A stretch of DNA of 64,000 nt from Citrobacter enshiensis (GTDB lineage Bacteria; Pseudomonadota; Gammaproteobacteria; Enterobacterales; Enterobacteriaceae), in the NCBI RefSeq assembly GCF_029338175.1, contig NZ_CP119862.1, positions 186,001 through 250,000 on the forward strand, read 5' to 3'. Position numbers and translations under genes: made by a program. The notes beneath the pieces were generated by a model. That model had not been told where the DNA came from. It searched no databases and saw only the letters and a program-made list of their open reading frames with translations. Positions 42,154 to 50,901 of this stretch are shown one piece after another. Each line of letters opens with the position of its first letter. The first letter of the stretch is position 1.

Positions 42154-43338
42154 TTAATGACTGAAGAAGGCGCGCTGAATAGCCAGCTCAACGCCGCGTA
42201 CTTCCGCCAGACCTTTGAGTCGACCAATAGCGGAATAGCCCGGGTTGGTTTTCTTTTTCAGGTCATCAAGCATCTGATGCCCATGATCCGGTCGCATTGG
42301 GATAAGGGAGATGTTCCCTTCAGCTTTACGACGTTGCTCTTCTTCTACAATCGCTTTCACAACGCTGTACATATCGACATCACCGGACAGATGTGCTGCT
42401 TCGTGGAAGGTTTTGGGATTATCTTCGCGCTGTGTGGAACGCAGGTGCGTAAAGTAAATACGCGGGCCAAACTGCTTAATCATATCAACCAGATCGTTGT
42501 CTGCGCGTACGCCATAAGACCCCGTACACATCGTAAAGCCGTTCGCCTTACTGTTTACGGTATCTACCATCCATTGCATATCTTCAATGGTGGAGACAAT
42601 GCGAGGCAGACCAAGAATGGGGCGCGGAGGATCATCCGGGTGGACGGCCATGCGGACACCGATCTCTTCCGCAACCGGGATAATGGCATGCAGAAAGTAG
42701 GCAAAGTGTTTGCGCAGGGTCGCTTTATCGATATCTTTATAGGTCGCAAGATGACGACGGAATTGGTCCAGCGTATATCCTTCCTCTGCTCCAGGCAGAC
42801 CTGCAATAATATTCCGGGTTAACCGTGCTTTGTCTTCTTCGCTCATATCCGTAAAACGCTGGCGAGCCTGCGTGACTTCCTCGGCGCTGTAATCAGCTTC
42901 AGCGCCCGGACGATTGAGGATATAGAGTTCAAAGGCCGCGAATTCTATTTGGTCAAAACGCAGTGCTTTTGATCCATCCGGTAATACATATTCCAGGTCG
43001 GTACGGGTCCAGTCCAGAACTGGCATGAAGTTGTAACATACGGTATAGACGCCGCATTGGGCGAGATTACGCAGCGTCTGCTGGTAATTGTTGATCCACA
43101 GATCGTACTGGCCTGTGTGGGTCTTGATGTCTTCATGGATAGGCACACTCTCCACTACGGACCAGATCAGACCCGCTTTCTCTACCATTTCCTTGCGCTT
43201 AAGAATTTCATCCGTAGACCAGACTTCGCCGTTTGGAATATGGTGTAGTGCAGTCACAACACCGGTTGCTCCGGCCTGACGAACATCGGACAACGACACA
43301 GGATCATTCGGGCCATACCAACGCCAGGTTTGTTCCAT
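42154..43338 (-). CDS. uxuA: D-mannonate dehydratase UxuA
   Basis: A 394-residue TIM-barrel enzyme, Fe2+/Mn2+ dependent, that dehydrates D-mannonate to 2-dehydro-3-deoxygluconate, the KdgK substrate. The active-site stretches [10 protein letters not shown] (about 232-241), TGSYG and MRPDHGHQM are intact. Length equals E. coli UxuA, and the N-terminus [10 protein letters not shown] is identical. It lies 20 bases downstream of the zinc dehydrogenase gene and is probably in one mRNA with it. Confidence 0.96.
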   Translation of the reverse strand: MEQTWRWYGPNDPVSLSDVRQAGATGVVTALHHIPNGEVWSTDEILKRKEMVEKAGLIWSVVESVPIHEDIKTHTGQYDLWINNYQQTLRNLAQCGVYTVCYNFMPVLDWTRTDLEYVLPDGSKALRFDQIEFAAFELYILNRPGAEADYSAEEVTQARQRFTDMSEEDKARLTRNIIAGLPGAEEGYTLDQFRRHLATYKDIDKATLRKHFAYFLHAIIPVAEEIGVRMAVHPDDPPRPILGLPRIVSTIEDMQWMVDTVNSKANGFTMCTGSYGVRADNDLVDMIKQFGPRIYFTHLRSTQREDNPKTFHEAAHLSGDVDMYSVVKAIVEEEQRRKAEGNISLIPMRPDHGHQMLDDLKKKTNPGYSAIGRLKGLAEVRGVELAIQRAFFSH

Positions 43339-43358
43339 TGTTTTATCTCCAGGAAAAA

Positions 43359-44384
43359 TTAATGAAAGGTCGCATTGATCTTCAGATAGCGCTCAGGGTA
43401 TTGAGCGAGTTCTTTAACGGCGGCAGGAACATCATCAATACTCACCACTTTGCTGACGACATCCGCAGGATTGATGTTCAGCGTGGCCAACATCTGTAAC
43501 GCTTCTTCAAATTCGCCTGCGCTGGTACGGGATCCACACAAATCCAGCTCTTTGAACGTGATTAGGTTTGTTGGTAACGATGTCTCTTGCTTTGGCCAGC
43601 CAGTGAACGCAATACGGCCTGCAAAAGAGGCAAGATCCAACGTTTCGCGAATAGCGCTGTTGGCACCAGACGCCTCGACAACGACCTGTGCCATCGTTCC
43701 CTGTGTAATATCTCTTATTGCTTCAACAACCTGCGATTTTGATGGATTGATGGTGTATGGGACGCCCAGCGATTTGGCGTACTGGAGTCGTTCTTCAACG
43801 ATATCGATCAGAATTGGCGTCGCGTTATAGCGTAATGCGCTAAGTGCCGCCATCAGACCAATAGCACCCGCCCCAATAATGGCGACGTGCTCCCCGTCTT
43901 TTAGTTTTGCCCGATGCAAAGCATGCAATGCGATGGTTAGTGGTTCAGCCAGCGGAGCCATCTCTGGGGCGACCCCATCAGGGATTTTGTGAATTAAATG
44001 CGCGGGATGAGTAACGACCTCCTGCATTGCGCCATCAATATGCACGCCAATCACTTTTAGATTTTCGCAGCAATTTGTTCTACCTACGGAACAGGGGTAA
44101 CAATGGCCACAATAAATATAAGGGTCAACAATAACGTGATCCCCTTCTTTAATATTTTTTGGCATGCCATTGCCTTCCTTAATAACAATACCAGTAACTT
44201 CATGTCCAATAATACGTGGATAAGTTACCAATGGATTTGTTCCGCGGAATGCACCAATATCTGAACCGCATATTCCTGCAGCATCAACTTTAATCAGTAC
44301 TTCATTTTCTTTTTTGTCAGGATAATCAACCCAACGGGTTTCAATTTCACCAGGCTTATTGATGTAAACAGCTTTGACTTTCAT
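43359..44384 (-). CDS. Zinc-dependent sugar-acid/polyol dehydrogenase (MDR family)
   Basis: A 341-residue medium-chain dehydrogenase. Catalytic zinc ligands are in AGICGSDIG (Cys about 38) and GHE (about 60-62). The structural zinc cluster is in [16 protein letters not shown] (about 92-107) and the NAD loop is [11 protein letters not shown] (about 168). It resembles RspB- and LgoD-type enzymes that oxidise aldonates, for example L-galactonate to tagaturonate. With uxuA and uxuB it likely feeds a hexonate into the hexuronate route (inference). Its start overlaps the transporter gene by 29 bases. It appears more AT-rich than its neighbours. Confidence 0.87.
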   Translation of the reverse strand: MKVKAVYINKPGEIETRWVDYPDKKENEVLIKVDAAGICGSDIGAFRGTNPLVTYPRIIGHEVTGIVIKEGNGMPKNIKEGDHVIVDPYIYCGHCYPCSVGRTNCCENLKVIGVHIDGAMQEVVTHPAHLIHKIPDGVAPEMAPLAEPLTIALHALHRAKLKDGEHVAIIGAGAIGLMAALSALRYNATPILIDIVEERLQYAKSLGVPYTINPSKSQVVEAIRDITQGTMAQVVVEASGANSAIRETLDLASFAGRIAFTGWPKQETSLPTNLITFKELDLCGSRTSAGEFEEALQMLATLNINPADVVSKVVSIDDVPAAVKELAQYPERYLKINATFH

Positions 44385-45645
44385 TAGATTTTAATCCTTT
44401 GTTTTTGACAAATACGAATACCAGGCAGCTGGCAATGATTGCGATAGCGCCAGCCAGATAGAATGCGTAATCATATTTACCGCTGAACTGAACGATGAAT
44501 CCGGTAACCAGAGGACCTATAATTCCAGAGATATTTGCCAGCCCATGCATGGCTCCTCCTACGCTACCCACTTTATCTTTATGAACAACGTCCTGAATAA
44601 CAGCCCAATAAATTGGCCCGGTCAGATAAAGCAGAAACAGTGAAACTGACATCAGTGATACAGCGCTACCGATGGTGGTGACCGTACCGGAAACCGCAAC
44701 ACATATTGCCGCCCCCGCCAGGCACAAGCCGAGAATGAGGCGACGAGAGAGAAGCGCATTTCCCGTGACCCGATAGATAAAGTCAGAGCAAACTCCGCCT
44801 AAAACCATCCCGATTGCGCCAATGACCCATGGGATCACTGTTGCAATACTAATTTCTTTAATATCAAGATGTAATGAGTGGTTAAGATAGCTTGGGAACC
44901 AGGTCAGAAAGAAAAAGAGGATATAGTTATAGCTGAAGAATGCCAGCGTAGTTGCCCAAACCATCGGCTGCTTCATGTAGTAGCCAAGAGAAGGCATTGC
45001 TTTGCCGTCATCCGCTAAAATAATGTCGTCATGGTTTTCAAAATCGATACGCTCCTCAGGCGCGAGGTGCTTACTCTTCGAGGGCTTATCACTGGCCGTG
45101 AAGTACCAGAGTATTACCCAGACTAAACCAAACAGGAAGATAATACCGAATGCCGGACGCCAACCTAATGAAAGTGCAAGCAGGCCCACTACCGGACCGG
45201 ATATTGCGCCACCTAATGGTGAACCTGCGCTAAAAATACCAATAGCGGTGGCAGATTCTTTACGCGAAATCCAGTTGTTGATGATTTTATTTCCTGCCGC
45301 ACTCACCGGTCCTTCGGCCATGCCGAATAATACGCGTACGGCAAGCATTGTCCATAAGCCGGTAACAAGACTGGTCATTCCACAAAATATCGACCAAAGT
45401 AATGCGGCGACAAGAAATACAGTCTTGGGGCCAAACCTATCACTGGCCCATCCACCGATAAAATTAAACAGTGCATAACCAACAAAGAATGCGCTGAATA
45501 TCATACCCATTTCAGCAGCATTAAATCCTAATTCCTTTTCAATGAGTGGAGCGGTGATCGACAATGCTGAACGATCCATATAGTTAAGCATGTAAACTAT
45601 AAAAAGAAGAAAAACGATAAGCCATCCCATTGTTTTTCTTTTCAT
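44356..45645 (-). CDS. ACS-family MFS transporter for a hexuronate/aldonate-type anion
   Basis: A 429-residue, 12-TM transporter of the anion:cation symporter family (ExuT/GudP/LgoT-like). Visible are NYMDRSALSITAPL (about 17-30), GGWASDRFGPK (about 64-74) and the RVLFGMAEGPVSAAGNK segment (about 108-124) typical of the family. It is the first gene of the minus-strand operon, with AAGGGGAT ahead of ATG 45645. The substrate is inferred from operon mates only. AT-rich compared with uxuA. Confidence 0.87.
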   Translation of the reverse strand: MKRKTMGWLIVFLLFIVYMLNYMDRSALSITAPLIEKELGFNAAEMGMIFSAFFVGYALFNFIGGWASDRFGPKTVFLVAALLWSIFCGMTSLVTGLWTMLAVRVLFGMAEGPVSAAGNKIINNWISRKESATAIGIFSAGSPLGGAISGPVVGLLALSLGWRPAFGIIFLFGLVWVILWYFTASDKPSKSKHLAPEERIDFENHDDIILADDGKAMPSLGYYMKQPMVWATTLAFFSYNYILFFFLTWFPSYLNHSLHLDIKEISIATVIPWVIGAIGMVLGGVCSDFIYRVTGNALLSRRLILGLCLAGAAICVAVSGTVTTIGSAVSLMSVSLFLLYLTGPIYWAVIQDVVHKDKVGSVGGAMHGLANISGIIGPLVTGFIVQFSGKYDYAFYLAGAIAIIASCLVFVFVKNKGLKSNESQSCLHQ

Positions 45646-45657
45646 GAAATATCCCCT

Positions 45658-45686
45658 TATTGTGGTCTAGCGGCCTGACCACAATA
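45658..45686. promoter_or_regulatory. 10-bp-arm palindrome near the leftward transporter start
   Basis: TATTGTGGTC (45658-45667) and GACCACAATA (45677-45686) are perfect inverted arms around 9 bases, 13 bases upstream of the leftward transporter ATG. The TGGTC/GACCA core is compatible with a FadR-subgroup GntR operator, so this is a candidate site for the regulator at 39892. An mRNA-leader hairpin is the alternative. Confidence 0.55.
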
Positions 45687-45704
45687 TTTAAAACCTATTT
45701 TAAG

Positions 45705-45724
45705 ATCACCACCATTTTGGTGAT
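45705..45724. promoter_or_regulatory. Second operator-like palindrome of the leftward operon
   Basis: ATCACCA (45705-45711) and TGGTGAT (45718-45724) form 7-bp arms around 6 bases, 38 bp (centre to centre about 43) from the first palindrome. A CRP-like half site TGTGA follows at 45727-45731. Confidence 0.45.
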
Positions 45725-46027
45725 AATGTGATCAGCATATCGAAAAAATGCCCCTTTAAATAATGATCCTCAAATCAGACAGAGCCTAATCATATGAATT
45801 TAAATAATTTATTAGTGATTGTATGAATCTGAGATAAAAAACGTGGCGACAATAAACAGCTACTTATTCTGATTTTGGATCAATGATGCGCAGTGCGATC
45901 AATGCATGGTTACTGCAAGCCTGTGCGTCAGCGCCACTGCAACGTAGGGTAGCAGCGGCACACCAACCTGCAGTAAATCGGAAAGCGTCTCTGTGATACT
46001 TTGTTTATGAAATATTTCATTAACAAA

Positions 46028-46043
46028 TGTGCTACATATCACA
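46028..46043 (+). promoter_or_regulatory. CRP-like binding site of the rightward operon
   Basis: TGTGC-TACATA-TCACA differs from TGTGA-N6-TCACA at one base, with A/T-rich flanks. Its centre lies about 70 bases upstream of the start point expected from the promoter at 46071-46099, a position typical of CRP activation. Confidence 0.7.
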
Positions 46044-46070
46044 AAATAACGTTCCAGCTGAAAAGTCGCT

Positions 46071-46099
46071 TTGACACACTTTTCCTTCCCTTCTAGAGT
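46071..46099 (+). promoter_or_regulatory. Sigma-70 promoter of the rightward operon
   Basis: TTGACA at 46071-46076 (perfect -35), 17-base spacer, TAGAGT at 46094-46099 (4 of 6 for -10). Transcription should start near 46106, at the beginning of the leader hairpins. Confidence 0.7.
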
Positions 46100-46106
46100 G
46101 AAACCT

Positions 46107-46163
46107 ACAGATTTTAGATAAGAGACTATCTGTGCTATTAAGATGGTCTCTTATTGCTTTTTT
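46107..46163 (+). terminator. Leader terminator with overlapping alternative hairpin (antitermination switch)
   Basis: ATAAGAGACTATCT (46118-46131), a 9-base loop and AGATGGTCTCTTAT (46141-46154) form a 14-bp stem with one G-U pair. T6 follows at 46158-46163, giving an intrinsic terminator between promoter and first gene. An alternative stem ACAGAT (46107-46112) / ATCTGT (46128-46133) would occupy part of the terminator's left arm, so the two folds exclude each other. The operon's own GlpP-type protein is the obvious antiterminator (inference). Confidence 0.85.
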
Positions 46164-46208
46164 CTAGCTATTGGCGACCTTCTTCCAAATATTATGAAGG
46201 GGAGCGCC

Positions 46209-47684
46209 ATGTCCGCATGCTCATTCTCACATCCTGTAAAAATCCGTGGTGTTGATGATATTATTAATTTCATCGATGCCAGGACGCATATTGCCGGCAA
46301 AGCCAGTGTTATTTGGTGGTTAGCATTAGGTGGCCTTTTTCTTGATGCGTTTTCAAATTCGGCACTCAGTGCTGGATTAAACCCGATGACACGTAATTTA
46401 AATCTCAGTGCAACCGAAGTTGCGCTGTTGACCTCTTTTTCATCCTGGGTCGCTATCTTATTTAATCCGATTGGCGGCTGGATTGCCGATCGGTGGGGTC
46501 GGGTTCCTCCGCTGATCATCGCCAAGCTGATGGCCGTGATCGGTGCACTGCTGGTGATGTTCTCTTCTGATTTTGGCACGATAATACTGGGGCGCTTCTT
46601 CGTTGGCGTCTCGTATGGAATGGATTTTGCCGTCGCCATGGCGATGCTGGCCGAGTTCACCCCCGCGAAACTCAAGAGCCGATTAAATACCTGGCAAGGA
46701 GTCTGGTATGTCGCCGTGTGTTTAAATCTGGCACTGGCCTTAATGTTTTATTCATGGAATGTCGGTGATGCTATCTGGCGTTATTCTATTGCCGTAACCG
46801 CATTGTGTGGATTAATTATCCTGTTTTTCCAGTTCCGCTATTTGGTTGAAAGTCCGGTATGGTTAGCAAGAAAATCACGCCTTTCTGAAGCAACGGTAGC
46901 TATGAATAAAATATACGGCGATCAATTTATTCTGGCGCCAAAGGCAGAACAAAAACCTGTTATTGGGCAGGCGCAGAAGGGTGTTAAAAATGTTCTGCTG
47001 ATTTTTCGTGGTGTTTATTTACCCCGTACGATTCTGGCCTCTACGGTACAAGTGTGTCAGTCGATACAATATTTTGGTGTCGGTTGGTATTTACCCGTGA
47101 TCAGCGCGGCGATGTTTGGTAAAAACTTTGTCTACGCAACCTTATGTTCACTATTTTTTAACGTATTCGGGATTGTCGGGGGATTTCTGTCACCCGTGAT
47201 TGGCCGTCGTCTTGGTTTGCGTCGGGCCTCTGCAATGGGTTTCGCCGTCGCGTTCCTCGTCCTGCTCACGCTGGGGCTATTCAGTGACAGCATGCCGCTG
47301 TGGGCCTCTTTATTGGTACCCGCGTTATTTATCCTTTGCCACTCGGGCGGTCCCGGCGCGAACGGGAAGAGCCTGTCATCGCTGTCGTTTCGTAGCGAAT
47401 TACGCGCTGGCGCAAACGGTGTGGTCGGGGCTCTGGGGGCCATTGGCGCGGCGCTGGGGCTGTTTATCTTCCCCGTATTCCGCGAGCTGTATGGCCTGCA
47501 AACGACGTTCTTAATCATGTCGGTCGTCCCTCTTTTTGCCAGTGTTGTCTGCTTTGTCATCCAGTGGGACCCAACGCGTACCGCTATTCAACCTGATAAC
47601 GAGCCGGGCGCGCCGCAATTTGAATCGCGCACCTCTCCCTATCCTGAGTCAATGGCACCGGAGTCCAGCAGGAGTTCTAAATGA
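46209..47684 (+). CDS. MFS transporter, first gene of the GlpP-linked operon
   Basis: A 491-residue, 12-TM major facilitator. GGWIADRWGRVPP (about 98-110) is the sugar-transporter loop motif. A soluble N-terminal stretch (about 1-30) and a Pro/Ser-rich C-terminal tail (about 465-491) are present. Similar in architecture to YgcS-like carriers of E. coli, whose substrate is also unknown. The start at 46209 has GGGGAG upstream; an in-frame ATG at 46143 lies inside the terminator hairpin and is rejected. It overlaps the kinase gene by 4 bases. Substrate presumably a glycerol-related compound (inference). Confidence 0.87.
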   Translation: MSACSFSHPVKIRGVDDIINFIDARTHIAGKASVIWWLALGGLFLDAFSNSALSAGLNPMTRNLNLSATEVALLTSFSSWVAILFNPIGGWIADRWGRVPPLIIAKLMAVIGALLVMFSSDFGTIILGRFFVGVSYGMDFAVAMAMLAEFTPAKLKSRLNTWQGVWYVAVCLNLALALMFYSWNVGDAIWRYSIAVTALCGLIILFFQFRYLVESPVWLARKSRLSEATVAMNKIYGDQFILAPKAEQKPVIGQAQKGVKNVLLIFRGVYLPRTILASTVQVCQSIQYFGVGWYLPVISAAMFGKNFVYATLCSLFFNVFGIVGGFLSPVIGRRLGLRRASAMGFAVAFLVLLTLGLFSDSMPLWASLLVPALFILCHSGGPGANGKSLSSLSFRSELRAGANGVVGALGAIGAALGLFIFPVFRELYGLQTTFLIMSVVPLFASVVCFVIQWDPTRTAIQPDNEPGAPQFESRTSPYPESMAPESSRSSK

Positions 47685-49225
47685 CAGAATATAAAGAGGT
47701 AATTTTGGCGATTGATGAGGGAACGTCGGGCACGCGTGCTGCGGTAGTTACTCAGAACAGTCAGGTTCACTGCCTGGAATATCAAACGCTACAGGTGAGT
47801 AGCCCACGGCATGGCGTTGTTGAACAAGATGCTGATGAAATTCTGTGCGCGACTGTTGCCGTTTGTCGCAAAGCGATTGCCCGCGCGCAACAGCAGAATA
47901 TGCGTATCGTTGCGCTGGCGATTGCCACCCAGCGTTCAACGGCGGTGCTCTGGGATGCGCAAACAGGAAAAGCGCTAACCCCTGCGATGGTCTGGCAAGA
48001 TTCGCGTTTTACGGATGTTCTTGCCGAACTGGCCCCGGAGTGGGATGCGAAACTGATCCCGCAGATTGGCCGCCCGGTGGGGATTCGTTCACCTTATCTG
48101 TGGGCAGCGCACCATATTGCGAATACGCCCGCGGTGGCGAAGGCGCATCAGGCGGGAACATTAGTTTTTGGCACTGTCGACAGCTGGCTGCTGTGGCATC
48201 TGGCGGAAGAAAAAAAATGCGTCACGACGCCAACGAATGCGACGTCAGCAGGCGCTTATCGTCTCAAAGACCACCAGTACCACGCTGAATGGCTCCAGGC
48301 CCTTAATTTCCCAGCCTTACTGCTGCCTGAGCTTCGCGATGATGCCGATAATTTTGGCGCAACGAGTCAAAAAATTCTGGGCATTCACGTCCCTATCCTT
48401 GCCTGCGCGGGCGATCAGTTTGCCGGTGCGATTGGGCTCGGTTGTACAGAGCGTGGACACGCTTTCTGTATGCATGGCACCGGCAGTTTCGTCGATCTGA
48501 TGGTGGGGCCGCAGGTTCCGGCGCTGAACCCTGTCTGTGAAAGTACGCTCACAATGACCGCGCGCCGGCAGAAGGGTCTTTCGCATTACTCCGTCGAAAC
48601 CTTTGTGCCAACCACCGGTTCGGCGCTGAACTGGGTGTGCGACAAGCTGCACTGGTTTGACTCGCCGGAACAGATCAGCGAACTGGCGTCGCAGGTGACA
48701 GACTCCGGCGGCGTCAGTTTCATTCCGGCGTTAACCGGGCTGCGGGTGCCGCATCTCCAGCCGCAGGCGCGCGCATCGCTTAACGGTATCTCAATTTCAA
48801 CGACACGTTCGCAGGTGGCGTACGCCGTCCTGGAAGGCATCGCGCATTCGGTGGCGGCCTGTATGCGGGCCAATGAAGCGGCGACCGGGATAGCGGTAAA
48901 AGAGCTGGTGGTCGGGGGAGGGCTCTCCAACAGCGACACATTGCTGCAAATTCAGGCCGACCTGAGCGGGGTTCCTGTTCGCCGGATGGCGGAAACCGCC
49001 AGGGCCAGTCTTCGCGGCGCTGCTTTTTTGGCGGGCTCTGCGGGTCTGCTATGGGATTCGCTGTCCGATGCCTGCGCCACGCTGAAAACGGCGCAACTGT
49101 TTGAACCCCGCATTGACGATCGCTGCCGCGAACAGAAGCTCGCCCACTGGGAGTCCCGCATTGCGCTCGAAATGGAGACGGCTTCCCGTCACACCTCTGC
49201 TACTCAGGAGTCCACCCGCTCATGA
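47681..49225 (+). CDS. FGGY-family carbohydrate kinase, glycerol-kinase-like
   Basis: A 514-residue kinase with the two actin-like domains of the FGGY family. The N-terminal phosphate loop AIDEGTSGTRAAVV is near residue 10, MHGTGSFVDLM near 265 and the C-terminal FGGY_2 signature GGGLSNSDTLLQIQADLSG near 409. It resembles glycerol kinases more than xylulokinases (MVWQDSR near 105, WLLWHLA). It is predicted to phosphorylate the imported polyol or glycerol derivative with ATP. It is coupled by 4-base ATGA overlaps to both neighbours. A second chromosomal glpK would normally handle glycerol itself, so another substrate is likely (inference). Confidence 0.87.
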   Translation: MTEYKEVILAIDEGTSGTRAAVVTQNSQVHCLEYQTLQVSSPRHGVVEQDADEILCATVAVCRKAIARAQQQNMRIVALAIATQRSTAVLWDAQTGKALTPAMVWQDSRFTDVLAELAPEWDAKLIPQIGRPVGIRSPYLWAAHHIANTPAVAKAHQAGTLVFGTVDSWLLWHLAEEKKCVTTPTNATSAGAYRLKDHQYHAEWLQALNFPALLLPELRDDADNFGATSQKILGIHVPILACAGDQFAGAIGLGCTERGHAFCMHGTGSFVDLMVGPQVPALNPVCESTLTMTARRQKGLSHYSVETFVPTTGSALNWVCDKLHWFDSPEQISELASQVTDSGGVSFIPALTGLRVPHLQPQARASLNGISISTTRSQVAYAVLEGIAHSVAACMRANEAATGIAVKELVVGGGLSNSDTLLQIQADLSGVPVRRMAETARASLRGAAFLAGSAGLLWDSLSDACATLKTAQLFEPRIDDRCREQKLAHWESRIALEMETASRHTSATQESTRS

Positions 49226-50901
49226 AGTTTTTCCCCTCGCGAAAGCCAAATAAATCCCGCAGTGAAATGTACGGCGCACAACCGCTGCGTCTTCACCGCG
49301 CTGAACAACTGAGCATGCTGGAGAGCGACACCTTCGACATTCTGATTGTTGGCGGTGGCGTGACCGGTGCTTACGCCGCGCTCGATGCCAGTTTGCGCGG
49401 CTATCGGGTGGCGTTGGTCGAAAAGAGCGACTTTGCCTCCGGTACGTCGTCGAAGTCATCAAAAATGGTCCACGGCGGGTTGCGTTACATCGAACAAGGG
49501 AACCTGGGGTTGGTACGCCATTCTCTTCTTGAACGCCAGCGTATGCGCCGGAACGCGCGCCACCTGGTGCAACGGCTTCCATTTTTGTTTCCCGTGCTCG
49601 ACAAAAACGGCGTCTTTGATAAGCGGCTGTCTTCGGCGTTCGAAAGTCTGCTCTGGACCTACGATCTCGCAGGCGGATGGCGTGAAGGCATCCTGCATCA
49701 AAAATTAACGCCAGCGGAGGTGCTTTCGCACTGCCCGACGCTGAAAGAGGAGCAGTTGTCCGGCGGGTTTATGTATTTCGATGCCCGCGTGGACGATGCC
49801 AGGCTGACGCTCGCGTTGATCCGTACGGCGGCTTTTCATGGCGCGGTGGTGACTAACCATGCCGAGGTGATCGCCACCACGCGCGACCCGCATGGCAAGG
49901 TGAACGGGGCCGTGATACATGCCGATCGCAGGGAGATTCATGTCAAGGCACGGGTGGTCATTATGGCCACCGGCGTCTGGCTGCGCGACTGGAATGGGCT
50001 GAAGAAAGGCGAAGCGTCGTCGCTGCATATCCGTCCTGCAAAGGGGGTTCACGTCGCGATTCCGTGGATGAAGATTCGCAACGATTGCACGGTGACGATC
50101 CCGGTCGCCGGGCGCAGTCGCCGCGCCACCATCACCCGCTGGGGCAACGTTTCTTATCTGGGAACGACGGATGAAGATTACCAGGGCGATCTCAATGATG
50201 TGCACTGCAATCGTTCTGAACTGGACTTTCTGTTAGAGGGGGCAAATTCGGCGCTGAAAACAGATCTTCGCCCCGAGGACGTGGTGGGGAGCATTGCCGG
50301 TTGTCGCCCTCTGGTAGGCACGGCTGGCGGGAAGACGGTGGAGATGAAACGTAACCATGAAATTACCGTCTCTCCGGATGGGCTGATCACGATTGTTGGC
50401 GGCAAGCTCACGACATCGCGTCATATGGCGGAAGAGACGATTGATGTGGCCAGCAAGATCCTGGGGCGTAAAAAAGCCTGTTCAACGAAAACGGCGTACC
50501 TGTTAGGTGCCGCAGGGTACGACTCGCAGGCCATTCTGGCATCCGGCGGGCTTTCGGCACATTTGGGAGAGCGCTATGGCACGGAGGCCCATTTCGTGAG
50601 CGACATTATCCAGAGCGATCCCCGTTTGCTCACTCCTATCGTTGAAGGGCTTCCGTATACCGAAGCTGAGGTGGTGTATGCCGTGCGTCACGAGCTTGCC
50701 AGCACCGTGGATGATGTGCTGTCGCGCCGAATTCGCGCGCGGTTAATGGCCCGGGATGCGTCGGCCAGCGCCGCCGGGCGTGTCGGTGAAATTCTGCAAA
50801 AAGAACTCAAACTGCAACCGGAACAGGTCGCAGAACAGGTCGCCAGCTATCGGGCGGCAATTAAACATGAAAAATCCGAACTGATGGGGACATCTGAATG
50901 A
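49222..50901 (+). CDS. GlpD-like FAD-dependent glycerol-3-phosphate dehydrogenase
   Basis: A 559-residue flavoprotein of the aerobic glycerol-3-phosphate dehydrogenase family. The FAD loop VGGGVTGAYAALDASLRG (about 40-57) and the GlpD signature SSKSSKMVHGGLRYIEQGN (about 75-93) are present, with a C-terminal DAO_C helical domain (about 400-550). The product of a glycerol-phosphate-type substrate would be a dihydroxyacetone-phosphate-type ketone, delivered to quinone. It is not a fragment: length is in the usual 500-560 range. It acts downstream of the kinase by position. The next gene starts inside its last codons. Confidence 0.88.
   Translation: MKFFPSRKPNKSRSEMYGAQPLRLHRAEQLSMLESDTFDILIVGGGVTGAYAALDASLRGYRVALVEKSDFASGTSSKSSKMVHGGLRYIEQGNLGLVRHSLLERQRMRRNARHLVQRLPFLFPVLDKNGVFDKRLSSAFESLLWTYDLAGGWREGILHQKLTPAEVLSHCPTLKEEQLSGGFMYFDARVDDARLTLALIRTAAFHGAVVTNHAEVIATTRDPHGKVNGAVIHADRREIHVKARVVIMATGVWLRDWNGLKKGEASSLHIRPAKGVHVAIPWMKIRNDCTVTIPVAGRSRRATITRWGNVSYLGTTDEDYQGDLNDVHCNRSELDFLLEGANSALKTDLRPEDVVGSIAGCRPLVGTAGGKTVEMKRNHEITVSPDGLITIVGGKLTTSRHMAEETIDVASKILGRKKACSTKTAYLLGAAGYDSQAILASGGLSAHLGERYGTEAHFVSDIIQSDPRLLTPIVEGLPYTEAEVVYAVRHELASTVDDVLSRRIRARLMARDASASAAGRVGEILQKELKLQPEQVAEQVASYRAAIKHEKSELMGTSE

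Larger units (their letters stand above)
45646..46105. promoter_or_regulatory. Divergent regulatory region between the two catabolic operons
   Basis: The gap between the two first genes is 563 bases, AT-rich and without a supported ORF. Besides the operator-like palindromes, CRP site, promoter and terminator listed separately, it contains a direct repeat GATCAATG at 45878-45885 and 45897-45904. It also has a perfect 14-base palindrome ATGAAATATTTCAT at 46007-46020, just upstream of the CRP-like site. These are further candidate binding sites. Confidence 0.65.

Noticed and set aside
42025-42822. Long plus-strand open frame (265 codons) opposite uxuA
   Set aside because: It is the antisense shadow of a clearly conserved uxuA, with low-complexity His/Arg-rich translation and no family match.
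46143-46208. Upstream ATG that would extend the rightward MFS protein by 22 residues
   Set aside because: It lies within the terminator hairpin and lacks a ribosome site; ATG 46209 has GGGGAG at good spacing.
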